Origin: Rhinopithecus roxellana
Taxonomy: Eukaryota; Chordata; Mammalia; Primates; Cercopithecidae
DNA: 64,000 nt
Assembly (NCBI RefSeq): GCF_007565055.1
Contig: NC_044563.1
Location: forward strand, 98,355,489 to 98,419,488
Direction of reading: 5' to 3'
The notes beneath the pieces are model-generated. The model made no database searches, was not told where the DNA came from, and saw nothing but the letters and a program-made list of their open reading frames with translations. The position numbers and the translations under genes are program-made. Shown piece after piece: positions 21,459 to 35,832 of the stretch; the stretch's first letter is position 1, and each line of letters opens with the position of its first letter.

Positions 21459-24400
21459 AAGCTTTCTGAGAAACTGCATTGCCAAGTGTGAATGCAACTC
21501 ACAGAGTTACACGTTTCTCTTCAGTGATCAGTTTGTTAGCACAGTTTTCTGGAAATCTGCAATTAGATACTTCATAGCGCAATGAACATTACAGTGACAA
21601 AGGAAATATGCACAGATGAAAACTAGAAAGAAGCTTTCTTAGAAACTTCTTGGTGATGTGTGAATTCATCTCACAGAGTTACACTTATGTTTCGTGGAGC
21701 AGTCCATTAACACTGTCTTTGAGGAATCTGAGAAGGGCTTCTTTGGATCACATTGAGGCCTACGCTGATAAAGGAAATTTCATCCGTTCAAAACGTGAAA
21801 GAAGCTTTCTGAGAAACTTCTTTCTGATCTGTGAGTTCATCTCACAGAGTTACAACCTCTGCCTCAAGAAGCAGTTTGCTAACACTCTTTTCGTGGAATC
21901 TGCAAAGTGATATTTGGGAGCCTATTGGGGCCCATGGTGATAAAGGAAATATCCTCACATAATAACTAAAGAGAAGCTTTCTGAGAAACTGCATTGCCAA
22001 GTGTGAATGCAACTCACAGAGTTACACGTTTCTCTTCAGTGATCAGTTTGTTAGCACAGTTTTCTGGAAATCTGCAATGAGATACTTCATAGCGCAATGA
22101 ACATTACAGTGACAAAGGAAATATCCACAGATGAAAACTAGAAAGAAGCTTTCTTAGAAACTTCTTGGTGATGTGTGAATTCATCTCACAGAGTTACACT
22201 TATGTTTCGTGGAGCAGTCCATTAACACTGTCTTTGAGGAATCTGAGAAGGGCTTCTTTGGATCACATTGAGGCCTACGCTGATAAAGGAAATTTCATCC
22301 GTTCAAAACGTGAAAGAAGCTTTCTGAGAAACTTCTTTCTGATCTGTGAGTTCATCTCACAGAGTTACAACCTCTGCCTCAAGAAGCAGTTTGCTAACAC
22401 TCTTTTCGTGGAATCTGCAAAGTGATATTTGGGAGCCTATTGGGGCCCATGGTGATAAAGGAAATATCCTCACATAATAACTAAAGTGAAGCTTTCTGAG
22501 AAACTGCATTGCCAAGTGTGAATGCAACTCACAGAGTTACACGTTTCTCTTCAGTGATCAGTTTGTTAGCACAGTTTTCTGGAAATCTGCAATTAGATAC
22601 TTCATAGCGCAATGAACATTACAGTGACAAAGGAAATATCCACAGATGAAAACTAGAAAGAAGCTTTCTTAGAAACTTCTTGGTGATGTGTGAATTCATC
22701 TCACAGAGTTACACTTATGTTTCGTGGAGCTGTCCATTAACACTGTCTTTGAGGAATCTGAGAAGGGCTTCTTTGGATCACATTGAGGCCTACGCTGATA
22801 AAGGAAATTTCATCCGTTCAAAACGTGAAAGAAGCTTTCTGAGAAACTTCTTTCTGATCTGTGAGTTCATCTCACAGAGTTACAACCTCTGCCTCAAGAA
22901 GCAGTTTGCTAACACTCTTTTCGTGGAATCTGCAAAGTGATATTTGGGAGCCTATTGGGGCCCATGGTGATAAAGGAAATATCCTCACATAATAACTAAA
23001 GAGAAGCTTTCTGAGAAACTGCATTGCCAAGTGTGAATGCAACTCACAGAGTTACACGTTTCTCTTCAGTGATCAGTTTGTTAGCACAGTTTTCTGGAAA
23101 TCTGCAATGAGATACTTCATAGCGCAATGAACATTACAGTGACAAAGGAAATATCCACAGATGAAAACTAGAAAGAAGCTTTCTTTGAAACTTCTTGGTG
23201 ATGTGTGAATTCATCTCACAGAGTTACACTTATGTTTCGTGGAGCAGTCCATTAACACTGTCTTTGAGGAATCTGAGAAGGGCTTCTTTGGATCACATTG
23301 AGGCCTACGCTGATAAAGGAAATTTCATCCGTTCAAAACGTGAAAGAAGCTTTCTGAGAAACTTCTTTCTCATCTGTGAGTTCATCTCACAGAGTTACAA
23401 CCTCTGCCTCAAGAAGCAGTTTGCTAACACTCTTTTCGTGGAATCTGCAAAGTGATATTTGGGAGCCTATTGGGGCCCATGGTGATAAAGGAAATATCCT
23501 CACATAATAACTAAAGAGAAGCTTTCTGAGAAACTGCATTGCCAAGTGTGAATGCAACTCACAGAGTGACACGTTTCTCTTCAGTGATCAGTTTGTTAGC
23601 ACAGTTTTCTGGAAATCTGCAATTAGATACTTCATAGCGCAATGAACATTACAGTGACAAAGGAAATATCCACAGATGAAAACTAGAAAGAAGCTTTCTT
23701 AGAAACTTCTTGGTGATGTGTGAATTCATCTCACAGAGTTACACTTATGTTTCGTGGAGCAGTCCATTAACACTGTCTTTGAGGAATCTGAGAAGGGCTT
23801 CTTTGGATCACATTGAGGCCTACGCTGATAAAGGAAATTTCATCCGTTCAAAACGTGAAAGAAGCTTTCTGAAAAACTTCTTTCTGATCTGTGAGTTCAT
23901 CTCACAGAGTTACAACCTCTGCCTCAAGAAGCAGTTTGCTAACACTCTTTTCGTGGAATCTGCAAAGTGATATTTGGGAGCCTATTGGGGCCCATGGTGA
24001 TAAAGGAAATAGCCTCACATAATAACTAAAGAGAAGCTTTCTGAGAAACTGCATTGCCAAGTGTGAATGCAACTCACAGAGTTACACGTTTCTCTTCAGT
24101 GATCAGTTTGTTAGCACAGTTTTCTGGAAATCTGCAATTAGATACTTCATAGCGCAATGAACATTACAGTGACAAAGGAAATATCCACAGATGAAAACTA
24201 GAAAGAAGCTTTCTTAGAAACTTCTTGGTGATGTGTGAATTCATCTCACAGAGTTACACTTATGTTTCGTGGAGCAGTCCATTAACACTGTCTTTGAGGA
24301 ATCTGAGAAGGGCTTCTTTGGATCACATTGAGGCCTACGCTGATAAAGGAAATTTCATCCGTTCAAAACGTGAAAGAAGCTTTCTGAAAAACTTCTTTCT

Positions 24401-24548
24401 GATCTGTGAGTTCATCTCACAGAGTTACAACCTCTGCCTCAAGAAGCAGTTTGCTAACACTCTTTTCGTGGAATCTGCAAAGTGATATTTGGGAGCCTAT
24501 TGGGGCCCATGGTGATAAAGGAAATATCCTCACATAATAACTAAAGAG
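21459..24548 (+). repeat. Trimer run 8 (6 trimers)
   Basis: 6 x 515 bp. The first a1 has ATATGCACAG (21,607-21,616), shared with the - half near 52,092. Trimers 2 and 4 have GCAATGAG. Trimer 3 has GAGCTGTCC (22,731). Trimer 4 has CTTTCTTTGAAAC and CTCATCTGTG. Trimer 5 has GAGTGACACG. The last two a3 copies are both CTGAAAAAC. Confidence 0.92.
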
Positions 24549-25391
24549 AAGCTTTCTGAGAAACTGCATTGCCATGTGTGAATGCAACTCACAGAGTTAC
24601 GCCAGTGTTTTTTGGAGCCGTTTCTTAGGGCTGTTTCCGTGGATTCTGAGAAGTGATATTTCAGATAGCTTTGAAGAATAGAAGGAGAAAGGATATATCC
24701 TTCAAGAGAAAGCGGAACCAAGCTTTCTGAGAAACTGCTTTGTGATATGTGAATTCATTTCACAGTGTTCTATCACCCTTTCTCGGGGGAGTTTCCTAGC
24801 ACTCATTTTGAGGAATCTCAGATGTGATGTCTTGGATATCGTTGAATCGCATGCTGAATAAGGAACTCTCCTCAGAGAAACCTGCAGAGAAGCCTTCTCA
24901 AAAACTTCTTTGTTGTGGGTGAATTCAGCCCACAGATGTCCATCATTGTTTCCACTGAGAAACTTGCTAGCAGAATTTTCGCAGAATCTGCAATAGGACA
25001 CACGGTGGCGCTCCAAGACCACAAATAACCCTGTCTTACTAAAGAAAGAAGCTTTCTGAGAAACCGCTTTGTGATGTGTGAATTCAACTCACTAAGTTGC
25101 AGCTGTATGTCGTGGGGCCGTGGCCTAGGCCTATTTGTGTGGAATCTGAGAACAGATATTCCCGATCCCTTTGAAAACAATGGGGCCAATGGAAACATCT
25201 TCCAATAAAAATGAGAAAGAAGCTTTCTGAGAAACTTCGTTCTGATCTGTGAGTTCATCTCACAGAGTTACAACCTCTGCCTCAAGAAGCAGTTTGCTAA
25301 CACTCTTTTCGTGGAATCTGCAAAGTGATATTTGGGAGCCTATTAGGGCCCATGGTGATAAAGGAAATAGCCTCACATACTAACTAAAGAG
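24549..25391 (+). repeat. Cassette 8, type II
   Basis: 843 bp, diagnostic bases G, T, T, C, G, tagged a3'. It opens the clearest super-repeat region. Confidence 0.92.
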
Positions 25392-27966
25392 AAGCTTTCT
25401 GAGAAACTGCATTGCCAAGTGTGAATGCAACTCACAGAGTTACACGTTTCTCTTCAGTGATCAGTTTGTTAGCACAGTTTTCTGGAAATCTGCAATTAGA
25501 TACTTCATAGCGTAATGAACATTACAGTGACAAAGGAAATATCCACAGATGAAAACTAGAAAGAAGCTTTCTTAGAAACTTCTTGGTGATGTGTGAATTC
25601 ATCTCACAGAGTTACACTTATGTTTCGTGGAGCAGTCCATTAACACTGTCTTTGAGGAATCTGAGAAGGGCTTCTTTGGATCACATTGAGGCCTAGGCTG
25701 ATAAAGGAAATTTCATCCGTTCAAAACGTGAAAGAAGCTTTCTGAGAAACTTCTTTCTGATCTGTGAGTTCATCTCACAGAGTTACAACCTCTGCCTCAA
25801 GAAGCAGTTTGCTAACACTCTTTTCGTGGAATCTGCAAAGTGATATTTGGGAGCCTATTGGGGCCCATGGTGATAAAGGAAATATCCTCACATAATAACT
25901 AAAGAGAAGCTTTCTGAGAAACTGCATTGCCAAGTGTGAATGCAACTCACAGAGTTACACGTTTCTCTTCAGTGATCAGTTTGTTAGCACAGTTTTCTGG
26001 AAATCTGCAATTAGATACTTCATAGCGCAATGAACATTACAGTGACAAAGGAAATATCCACAGATGAAAACTAGAAAGAAGCTTTCTTAGAAACTTCTTG
26101 GTGATGTGTGAATTCATCTCACAGAGTTACACTTATGTTTCGTGGAGCAGTCCATTAACACTGTCTTTGAGGAATCTGAGAAGGGCTTCTTTGGATCACA
26201 TTGAGGCCTACGCTGATAAAGGAAATTTCATCCGTTCAAAACGTGAAAGAAGCTTTCTGAGAAACTTCTTTCTGATCTGTGAGTTCATCTCACAGAGTTA
26301 CAACCTCTGCCTCAAGAAGCAGTTTGCTAACACTCTTTTCGTGGAATCTGCAAAGTGATATTTGGGAGCCTATTGGGGCCCATGGTGATAAAGGAAATAT
26401 CCTCACATAATAACTAAAGAGAAGCTTTCTGAGAAACTGCATTGCCAAGTGTGAATGCAACTCACAGAGTTACACGTTTCTCTTCAGTGATCAGTTTGTT
26501 AGCACAGTTTTCTGGAAATCTGCAATTAGATACTTCATAGCGCAATGAACATTACAGTGACAAAGGAAATATCCACAGATGAAAACTAGAAAGAAGCTTT
26601 CTTAGAAACTTCTTGGTGATGTGTGAATTCATCTCACAGAGTTACACTTATGTTTCGTGGAGCAGTCCATTAACACTGTCTTTGAGGAATCTGAGAAGGG
26701 CTTCTTTGGATCACATTGAGGCCTACGCTGATAAAGGAAATTTCATCCGTTCAAAACGTGAAAGAAGCTTTCTGAGAAACTTCTTTCTGATCTGTGAGTT
26801 CATCTCACAGAGTTACAACCTCTGCCTCAAGAAGCAGTTTGCTAACACTCTTTTCGTGGAATCTGCAAAGTGATATTTGGGAGCCTATTGGGGCCCATGG
26901 TGATAAAGGAAATATCCTCACATAATAACTAAAGAGAAGCTTTCTGAGAAACTGCATTGCCAAGTGTGAATGCAACTCACAGAGTTACACGTTTCTCTTC
27001 AGTGATCAGTTTGTTAGCACAGTTTTCTGGAAATCTGCAATGAGATACTTCATAGCGCAATGAACATTACAGTGACAAAGGAAATATCCACAGATGAAAA
27101 CTAGAAAGAAGCTTTCTTAGAAACTTCTTGGTGATGTGTGAATTCATCTCACAGAGTTACACTTATGTTTCGTGGAGCAGTCCATTAACACTGTCTTTGA
27201 GGAATCTGAGAAGGGCTTCTTTGGATCACATTGAGGCCTACGCTGATAAAGGAAATTTCATCCGTTCAAAACGTGAAAGAAGCTTTCTGAAAAACTTCTT
27301 TCTGATCTGTGAGTTCATCTCACAGAGTTACAACCTCTGCCTCAAGAAGCAGTTTGCTAACACTCTTTTCGTGGAATCTGCAAAGTGATATTTGGGAGCC
27401 TATTGGGGCCCATGGTGATAAAGGAAATAGCCTCACATAATAACTAAAGAGAAGCTTTCTGAGAAACTGCATTGCCAAGTGTGAATGCAACTCACAGAGT
27501 TACACGTTTCTCTTCAGTGATCAGTTTGTTAGCACAGTTTTCTGGAAATCTGCAATTAGATACTTCATAGCGCAATGAACATTACAGTGACAAAGGAAAT
27601 ATCCACAGATGAAAACTAGAAAGAAGCTTTCTTAGAAACTTCTTGGTGATGTGTGAATTCATCTCACAGAGTTACACTTATGTTTCGTGGAGCAGTCCAT
27701 TAACACTGTCTTTGAGGAATCTGAGAAGGGCTTCTTTGGATCACATTGAGGCCTACGCTGATAAAGGAAATTTCATCCGTTCAAAACGTGAAAGAAGCTT
27801 TCTGAAAAACTTCTTTCTGATCTGTGAGTTCATCTCACAGAGTTACAACCTCTGCCTCAAGAAGCAGTTTGCTAACACTCTTTTCGTGGAATCTGCAAAG
27901 TGATATTTGGGAGCCTATTGGGGCCCATGGTGATAAAGGAAATATCCTCACATAATAACTAAAGAG
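25392..27966 (+). repeat. Trimer run 9 (5 trimers)
   Basis: 5 x 515 bp. The first trimer carries GCGTAATG (a1) and CCTAGGCTG (a2). The fourth carries GCAATGAG. The last two a3 copies are CTGAAAAAC, with AAATAGCC between them. Confidence 0.92.
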
Positions 27967-28809
27967 AAGCTTTCTGAGAAACTGCATTGCCATGTGTGAA
28001 TGCAACTCACAGAGTTACGCCAGTGTTTTTTGGAGCCGTTTCTTAGGGCTGTTTCCGTGGATTCTGAGAAGTGATATTTCAGATAGCTTTGAAGAATAGA
28101 AGGAGAAAGGATATATCCTTCAAGAGAAAGCGGAACCAAGCTTTCTGAGAAACTGCTTTGTGATATGTGAATTCATTTCACAGTGTTCTATCACCCTTTC
28201 TCGGGGGAGTTTCCTAGCACTCATTTTGAGGAATCTCAGATGTGATGTCTTGGATATCGTTGAATCGCATGCTGAATAAGGAACTCTCCTCAGAGAAACC
28301 TGCAGAGAAGCCTTCTCAAAAACTTCTTTGTTGTGGGTGAATTCAGCCCACAGATGTCCATCATTGTTTCCACTGAGAAACTTGCTAGCAGAATTTTCGC
28401 AGAATCTGCAATAGGACACACGGTGGCGCTCCAAGACCACAAATAACCCTGTCTTACTAAAGAAAGAAGCTTTCTGAGAAACCGCTTTGTGATGTGTGAA
28501 TTCAACTCACTAAGTTGCAGCTGTATGTCGTGGGGCCGTGGCCTAGGCCTATTTGTGTGGAATCTGAGAACAGATATTCCCGATCCCTTTGAAAACAATG
28601 GGGCCAATGGAAACATCTTCCAATAAAAATGAGAAAGAAGCTTTCTGAGAAACTTCGTTCTGATCTGTGAGTTCATCTCACAGAGTTACAACCTCTGCCT
28701 CAAGAAGCAGTTTGCTAACACTCTTTTCGTGGAATCTGCAAAGTGATATTTGGGAGCCTATTAGGGCCCATGGTGATAAAGGAAATAGCCTCACATACTA
28801 ACTAAAGAG
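27967..28809 (+). repeat. Cassette 9, type II
   Basis: 843 bp, diagnostic bases G, T, T, C, G, tagged a3'. It lies 3418 bp from cassette 8. Confidence 0.92.
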
Positions 28810-31800
28810 AAGCTTTCTGAGAAACTGCATTGCCAAGTGTGAATGCAACTCACAGAGTTACACGTTTCTCTTCAGTGATCAGTTTGTTAGCACAGTTTTC
28901 TGGAAATCTGCAATTAGATACTTCATAGCGTAATGAACATTACAGTGACAAAGGAAATATCCACAGATGAAAACTAGAAAGAAGCTTTCTTAGAAACTTC
29001 TTGGTGATGTGTGAATTCATCTCACAGAGTTACACTTATGTTTCGTGGAGCAGTCCATTAACACTGTCTTTGAGGAATCTGAGAAGGGCTTCTTTGGATC
29101 ACATTGAGGCCTAGGCTGATAAAGGAAATTTCATCCGTTCAAAACGTGAAAGAAGCTTTCTGAGAAACTTCTTTCTGATCTGTGAGTTCATCTCACAGAG
29201 TTACAACCTCTGCCTCAAGAAGCAGTTTGCTAACACTCTTTTCGTGGAATCTGCAAAGTGATATTTGGGAGCCTATTGGGGCCCATGGTGATAAAGGAAA
29301 TATCCTCACATAATAACTAAAGAGAAGCTTTCTGAGAAACTGCATTGCCAAGTGTGAATGCAACTCACAGAGTTACACGTTTCTCTTCAGTGATCAGTTT
29401 GTTAGCACAGTTTTCTGGAAATCTGCAATTAGATACTTCATAGCGCAATGAACATTACAGTGACAAAGGAAATATCCACAGATGAAAACTAGAAAGAAGC
29501 TTTCTTAGAAACTTCTTGGTGATGTGTGAATTCATCTCACAGAGTTACACTTATGTTTCGTGGAGCAGTCCATTAACACTGTCTTTGAGGAATCTGAGAA
29601 GGGCTTCTTTGGATCACATTGAGGCCTACGCTGATAAAGGAAATTTCATCCGTTCAAAACGTGAAAGAAGCTTTCTGAGAAACTTCTTTCTGATCTGTGA
29701 GTTCATCTCACAGAGTTACAACCTCTGCCTCAAGAAGCAGTTTGCTAACACTCTTTTCGTGGAATCTGCAAAGTGATATTTGGGAGCCTATTGGGGCCCA
29801 TGGTGATAAAGGAAATATCCTCACATAATAACTAAAGAGAAGCTTTCTGAGAAACTGCATTGCCAAGTGTGAATGCAACTCACAGAGTTACACGTTTCTC
29901 TTCAGTGATCAGTTTGTTAGCACAGTTTTCTGGAAATCTGCAATGAGATACTTCATAGCGCAATGAACATTACAGTGACAAAGGAAATATCCACAGATGA
30001 AAACTAGAAAGAAGCTTTCTTAGAAACTTCTTGGTGATGTGTGAATTCATCTCACAGAGTTACACTTATGTTTCGTGGAGCAGTCCATTAACACTGTCTT
30101 TGAGGAATCTGAGAAGGGCTTCTTTGGATCACATTGAGGCCTACGCTGATAAAGGAAATTTCATCCGTTCAAAACGTGAAAGAAGCTTTCTGAGAAACTT
30201 CTTTCTGATCTGTGAGTTCATCTCACAGAGTTACAACCTCTGCCTCAAGAAGCAGTTTGCTAACACTCTTTTCGTGGAATCTGCAAAGTGATATTTGGGA
30301 GCCTATTGGGGCCCATGGTGATAAAGGAAATATCCTCACATAATAACTAAAGAGAAGCTTTCTGAGAAACTGCATTGCCAAGTGTGAATGCAACTCACAG
30401 AGTTACACGTTTCTCTTCAGTGATCAGTTTGTTAGCACAGTTTTCTGGAAATCTGCAATTAGATACTTCATAGCGCAATGAACATTACAGTGACAAAGGA
30501 AATATCCACAGATGAAAACTAGAAAGAAGCTTTCTTAGAAACTTCTTGGTGATGTGTGAATTCATCTCACAGAGTTACACTTATGTTTCGTGGAGCAGTC
30601 CATTAACACTGTCTTTGAGGAATCTGAGAAGGGCTTCTTTGGATCACATTGAGGCCTACGCTGATAAAGGAAATTTCATCCGTTCAAAACGTGAAAGAAG
30701 CTTTCTGAGAAACTTCTTTCTGATCTGTGAGTTCATCTCACAGAGTTACAACCTCTGCCTCAAGAAGCAGTTTGCTAACACTCTTTTCGTGGAATCTGCA
30801 AAGTGATATTTGGGAGCCTATTGGGGCCCATGGTGATAAAGGAAATATCCTCACATAATAACTAAAGAGAAGCTTTCTGAGAAACTGCATTGCCAAGTGT
30901 GAATGCAACTCACAGAGTTACACGTTTCTCTTCAGTGATCAGTTTGTTAGCACAGTTTTCTGGAAATCTGCAATGAGATACTTCATAGCGCAATGAACAT
31001 TACAGTGACAAAGGAAATATCCACAGATGAAAACTAGAAAGAAGCTTTCTTTAGAAACTTCTTGGTGATGTGTGAATTCATCTCACAGAGTTACACTTAT
31101 GTTTCGTGGAGCAGTCCATTAACACTGTCTTTGAGGAATCTGAGAAGGGCTTCTTTGGATCACATTGAGGCCTACGCTGATAAAGGAAATTTCATCCGTT
31201 CAAAACGTGAAAGAAGCTTTCTGAAAAACTTCTTTCTGATCTGTGAGTTCATCTCACAGAGTTACAACCTCTGCCTCAAGAAGCAGTTTGCTAACACTCT
31301 TTTCGTGGAATCTGCAAAGTGATATTTGGGAGCCTATTGGGGCCCATGGTGATAAAGGAAATAGCCTCACATAATAACTAAAGAGAAGCTTTCTGAGAAA
31401 CTGCATTGCCAAGTGTGAATGCAACTCACAGAGTTACACGTTTCTCTTCAGTGATCAGTTTGTTAGCACAGTTTTCTGGAAATCTGCAATTAGATACTTC
31501 ATAGCGCAATGAACATTACAGTGACAAAGGAAATATCCACAGATGAAAACTAGAAAGAAGCTTTCTTAGAAACTTCTTGGTGATGTGTGAATTCATCTCA
31601 CAGAGTTACACTTATGTTTCGTGGAGCAGTCCATTAACACTGTCTTTGAGGAATCTGAGAAGGGCTTCTTTGGATCACATTGAGGCCTACGCTGATAAAG
31701 GAAATTTCATCCGTTCAAAACGTGAAAGAAGCTTTCTGAAAAACTTCTTTCTGATCTGTGAGTTCATCTCACAGAGTTACAACCTCTGCCTCAAGAAGCA

Positions 31801-31900
31801 GTTTGCTAACACTCTTTTCGTGGAATCTGCAAAGTGATATTTGGGAGCCTATTGGGGCCCATGGTGATAAAGGAAATATCCTCACATAATAACTAAAGAG
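28810..31900 (+). repeat. Trimer run 10 (6 trimers)
   Basis: 6 x 515 + 1 bp. The extra base is CTTTCTTTAGAAAC at about 31,046-31,058, a merge of two a2 alleles. The first trimer has GCGTAATG and CCTAGGCTG. GCAATGAG occurs near 29,943 and 30,972. The last two a3 copies are CTGAAAAAC. Confidence 0.92.
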
Positions 31901-32743
31901 AAGCTTTCTGAGAAACTGCATTGCCATGTGTGAATGCAACTCACAGAGTTACGCCAGTGTTTTTTGGAGCCGTTTCTTAGGGCTGTTTCCGTGGATTCTG
32001 AGAAGTGATATTTCAGATAGCTTTGAAGAATAGAAGGAGAAAGGATATATCCTTCAAGAGAAAGCGGAACCAAGCTTTCTGAGAAACTGCTTTGTGATAT
32101 GTGAATTCATTTCACAGTGTTCTATCACCCTTTCTCGGGGGAGTTTCCTAGCACTCATTTTGAGGAATCTCAGATGTGATGTCTTGGATATCGTTGAATC
32201 GCATGCTGAATAAGGAACTCTCCTCAGAGAAACCTGCAGAGAAGCCTTCTCAAAAACTTCTTTGTTGTGGGTGAATTCAGCCCACAGATGTCCATCATTG
32301 TTTCCACTGAGAAACTTGCTAGCAGAATTTTCGCAGAATCTGCAATAGGACACACGGTGGCGCTCCAAGACCACAAATAACCCTGTCTTACTAAAGAAAG
32401 AAGCTTTCTGAGAAACCGCTTTGTGATGTGTGAATTCAACTCACTAAGTTGCAGCTGTATGTCGTGGGGCCGTGGCCTAGGCCTATTTGTGTGGAATCTG
32501 AGAACAGATATTCCCGATCCCTTTGAAAACAATGGGGCCAATGGAAACATCTTCCAATAAAAATGAGAAAGAAGCTTTCTGAGAAACTTCGTTCTGATCT
32601 GTGAGTTCATCTCACAGAGTTACAACCTCTGCCTCAAGAAGCAGTTTGCTAACACTCTTTTCGTGGAATCTGCAAAGTGATATTTGGGAGCCTATTAGGG
32701 CCCATGGTGATAAAGGAAATAGCCTCACATACTAACTAAAGAG
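31901..32743 (+). repeat. Cassette 10, type II
   Basis: 843 bp, diagnostic bases G, T, T, C, G, tagged a3'. It lies 3934 bp from cassette 9. Confidence 0.92.
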
Positions 32744-35700
32744 AAGCTTTCTGAGAAACTGCATTGCCAAGTGTGAATGCAACTCACAGAGTTACACGTT
32801 TCTCTTCAGTGATCAGTTTGTTAGCACAGTTTTCTGGAAATCTGCAATTAGATACTTCATAGCGTAATGAACATTACAGTGACAAAGGAAATATCCACAG
32901 ATGAAAACTAGAAAGAAGCTTTCTTAGAAACTTCTTGGTGATGTGTGAATTCATCTCACAGAGTTACACTTATGTTTCGTGGAGCAGTCCATTAACACTG
33001 TCTTTGAGGAATCTGAGAAGGGCTTCTTTGGATCACATTGAGGCCTAGGCTGATAAAGGAAATTTCATCCGTTCAAAACGTGAAAGAAGCTTTCTGAGAA
33101 ACTTCTTTCTGATCTGTGAGTTCATCTCACAGAGTTACAACCTCTGCCTCAAGAAGCAGTTTGCTAACACTCTTTTCGTGGAATCTGCAAAGTGATATTT
33201 GGGAGCCTATTGGGGCCCATGGTGATAAAGGAAATATCCTCACATAATAACTAAAGAGAAGCTTTCTGAGAAACTGCATTGCCAAGTGTGAATGCAACTC
33301 ACAGAGTTACACGTTTCTCTTCAGTGATCAGTTTGTTAGCACAGTTTTCTGGAAATCTGCAATTAGATACTTCATAGCGCAATGAACATTACAGTGACAA
33401 AGGAAATATCCACAGATGAAAACTAGAAAGAAGCTTTCTTAGAAACTTCTTGGTGATGTGTGAATTCATCTCACAGAGTTACACTTATGTTTCGTGGAGC
33501 AGTCCATTAACACTGTCTTTGAGGAATCTGAGAAGGGCTTCTTTGGATCACATTGAGGCCTACGCTGATAAAGGAAATTTCATCCGTTCAAAACGTGAAA
33601 GAAGCTTTCTGAGAAACTTCTTTCTGATCTGTGAGTTCATCTCACAGAGTTACAACCTCTGCCTCAAGAAGCAGTTTGCTAACACTCTTTTCGTGGAATC
33701 TGCAAAGTGATATTTGGGAGCCTATTGGGGCCCATGGTGATAAAGGAAATATCCTCACATAATAACTAAAGAGAAGCTTTCTGAGAAACTGCATTGCCAA
33801 GTGTGAATGCAACTCACAGAGTTACACGTTTCTCTTCAGTGATCAGTTTGTTAGCACAGTTTTCTGGAAATCTGCAATGAGATACTTCATAGCGCAATGA
33901 ACATTACAGTGACAAAGGAAATATCCACAGATGAAAACTAGAAAGAAGCTTTCTTTGAAACTTCTTGGTGATGTGTGAATTCATCTCACAGAGTTACACT
34001 TATGTTTCGTGGAGCAGTCCATTAACACTGTCTTTGAGGAATCTGAGAAGGGCTTCTTTGGATCACATTGAGGCCTACGCTGATAAAGGAAATTTCATCC
34101 GTTCAAAACGTGAAAGAAGCTTTCTGAGAAACTTCTTTCTGATCTGTGAGTTCATCTCACAGAGTTACAACCTCTGCCTCAAGAAGCAGTTTGCTAACAC
34201 TCTTTTCGTGGAATCTGCAAAGTGATATTTGGGAGCCTATGGGGCCCATGGTGATAAAGGAAATATCCTCACATAATAACTAAAGAGAAGCTTTCTGAGA
34301 AACTGCATTGCCAAGTGTGAATGCAACTCACAGAGTTACACGTTTCTCTTCAGTGATCAGTTTGTTAGCACAGTTTTCTGGAAATCTGCAATTAGATACT
34401 TCATAGCGCAATGAACATTACAGTGACAAAGGAAATATCCACAGATGAAAACTAGAAAGAAGCTTTCTTAGAAACTTCTTGGTGATGTGTGAATTCATCT
34501 CACAGAGTTACACTTATGTTTCGTGGAGCAGTCCATTAACACTGTCTTTGAGGAATCTGAGAAGGGCTTCTTTGGATCACATTGAGGCCTACGCTGATAA
34601 AGGAAATTTCATCCGTTCAAAACGTGAAAGAAGCTTTCTGAGAAACTTCTTTCTGATCTGTGAGTTCATCTCACAGAGTTACAACCTCTGCCTCAAGAAG
34701 CAGTTTGCTAACACTCTTTTCGTGGAATCTGCAAAGTGATATTTGGGAGCCTATTGGGGCCCATGGTGATAAAGGAAATATCCTCACATAATAACTAAAG
34801 AGAAGCTTTCTGAGAAACTGCATTGCCAAGTGTGAATGCAACTCACAGAGTTACACGTTTCTCTTCAGTGATCAGTTTGTTAGCACAGTTTTCTGGAAAT
34901 CTGCAATTAGATACTTCATAGCGCAATGAACATTACAGTGACAAAGGAAATATCCACAGATGAAAACTAGAAAGAAGCTTTCTTAGAAACTTCTTGGTGA
35001 TGTGTGAATTCATCTCACAGAGTTACACTTATGTTTCGTGGAGCAGTCCATTAACACTGTCTTTGAGGAATCTGAGAAGGGCTTCTTTGGATCACATTGA
35101 GGCCTACGCTGATAAAGGAAATTTCATCCGTTCAAAACGTGAAAGAAGCTTTCTGAAAAACTTCTTTCTGATCTGTGAGTTCATCTCACAGAGTTACAAC
35201 CTCTGCCTCAAGAAGCAGTTTGCTAACACTCTTTTCGTGGAATCTGCAAAGTGATATTTGGGAGCCTATTGGGGCCCATGGTGATAAAGGAAATATCCTC
35301 ACATAATAACTAAAGAGAAGCTTTCTGAGAAACTGCATTGCCAAGTGTGAATGCAACTCACAGAGTTACACGTTTCTCTTCAGTGATCAGTTTGTTAGCA
35401 CAGTTTTCTGGAAATCTGCAATTAGATACTTCATAGCGCAATGAACATTACAGTGACAAAGGAAATATCCACAGATGAAAACTAGAAAGAAGCTTTCTTA
35501 GAAACTTCTTGGTGATGTGTGAATTCATCTCACAGAGTTACACTTATGTTTCGTGGAGCAGTCCATTAACACTGTCTTTGAGGAATCTGAGAAGGGCTTC
35601 TTTGGATCACATTGAGGCCTACGCTGATAAAGGAAATTTCATCCGTTCAAAACGTGAAAGAAGCTTTCTGAAAAACTTCTTTCTGATCTGTGAGTTCATC

Positions 35701-35832
35701 TCACAGAGTTACAACCTCTGCCTCAAGAAGCAGTTTGCTAACACTCTTTTCGTGGAATCTGCAAAGTGATATTTGGGAGCCTATTGGGGCCCATGGTGAT
35801 AAAGGAAATATCCTCACATAATAACTAAAGAG
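32744..35832 (+). repeat. Trimer run 11 (6 trimers)
   Basis: 6 x 515 - 1 bp. One T is lost in GCCTATGGGGCCC near 34,238, and the same loss recurs near 38,687. The first trimer has GCGTAATG and CCTAGGCTG. GCAATGAG (33,877) and CTTTCTTTGAAAC (33,951) occur together. The last two a3 copies are CTGAAAAAC. Confidence 0.92.
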
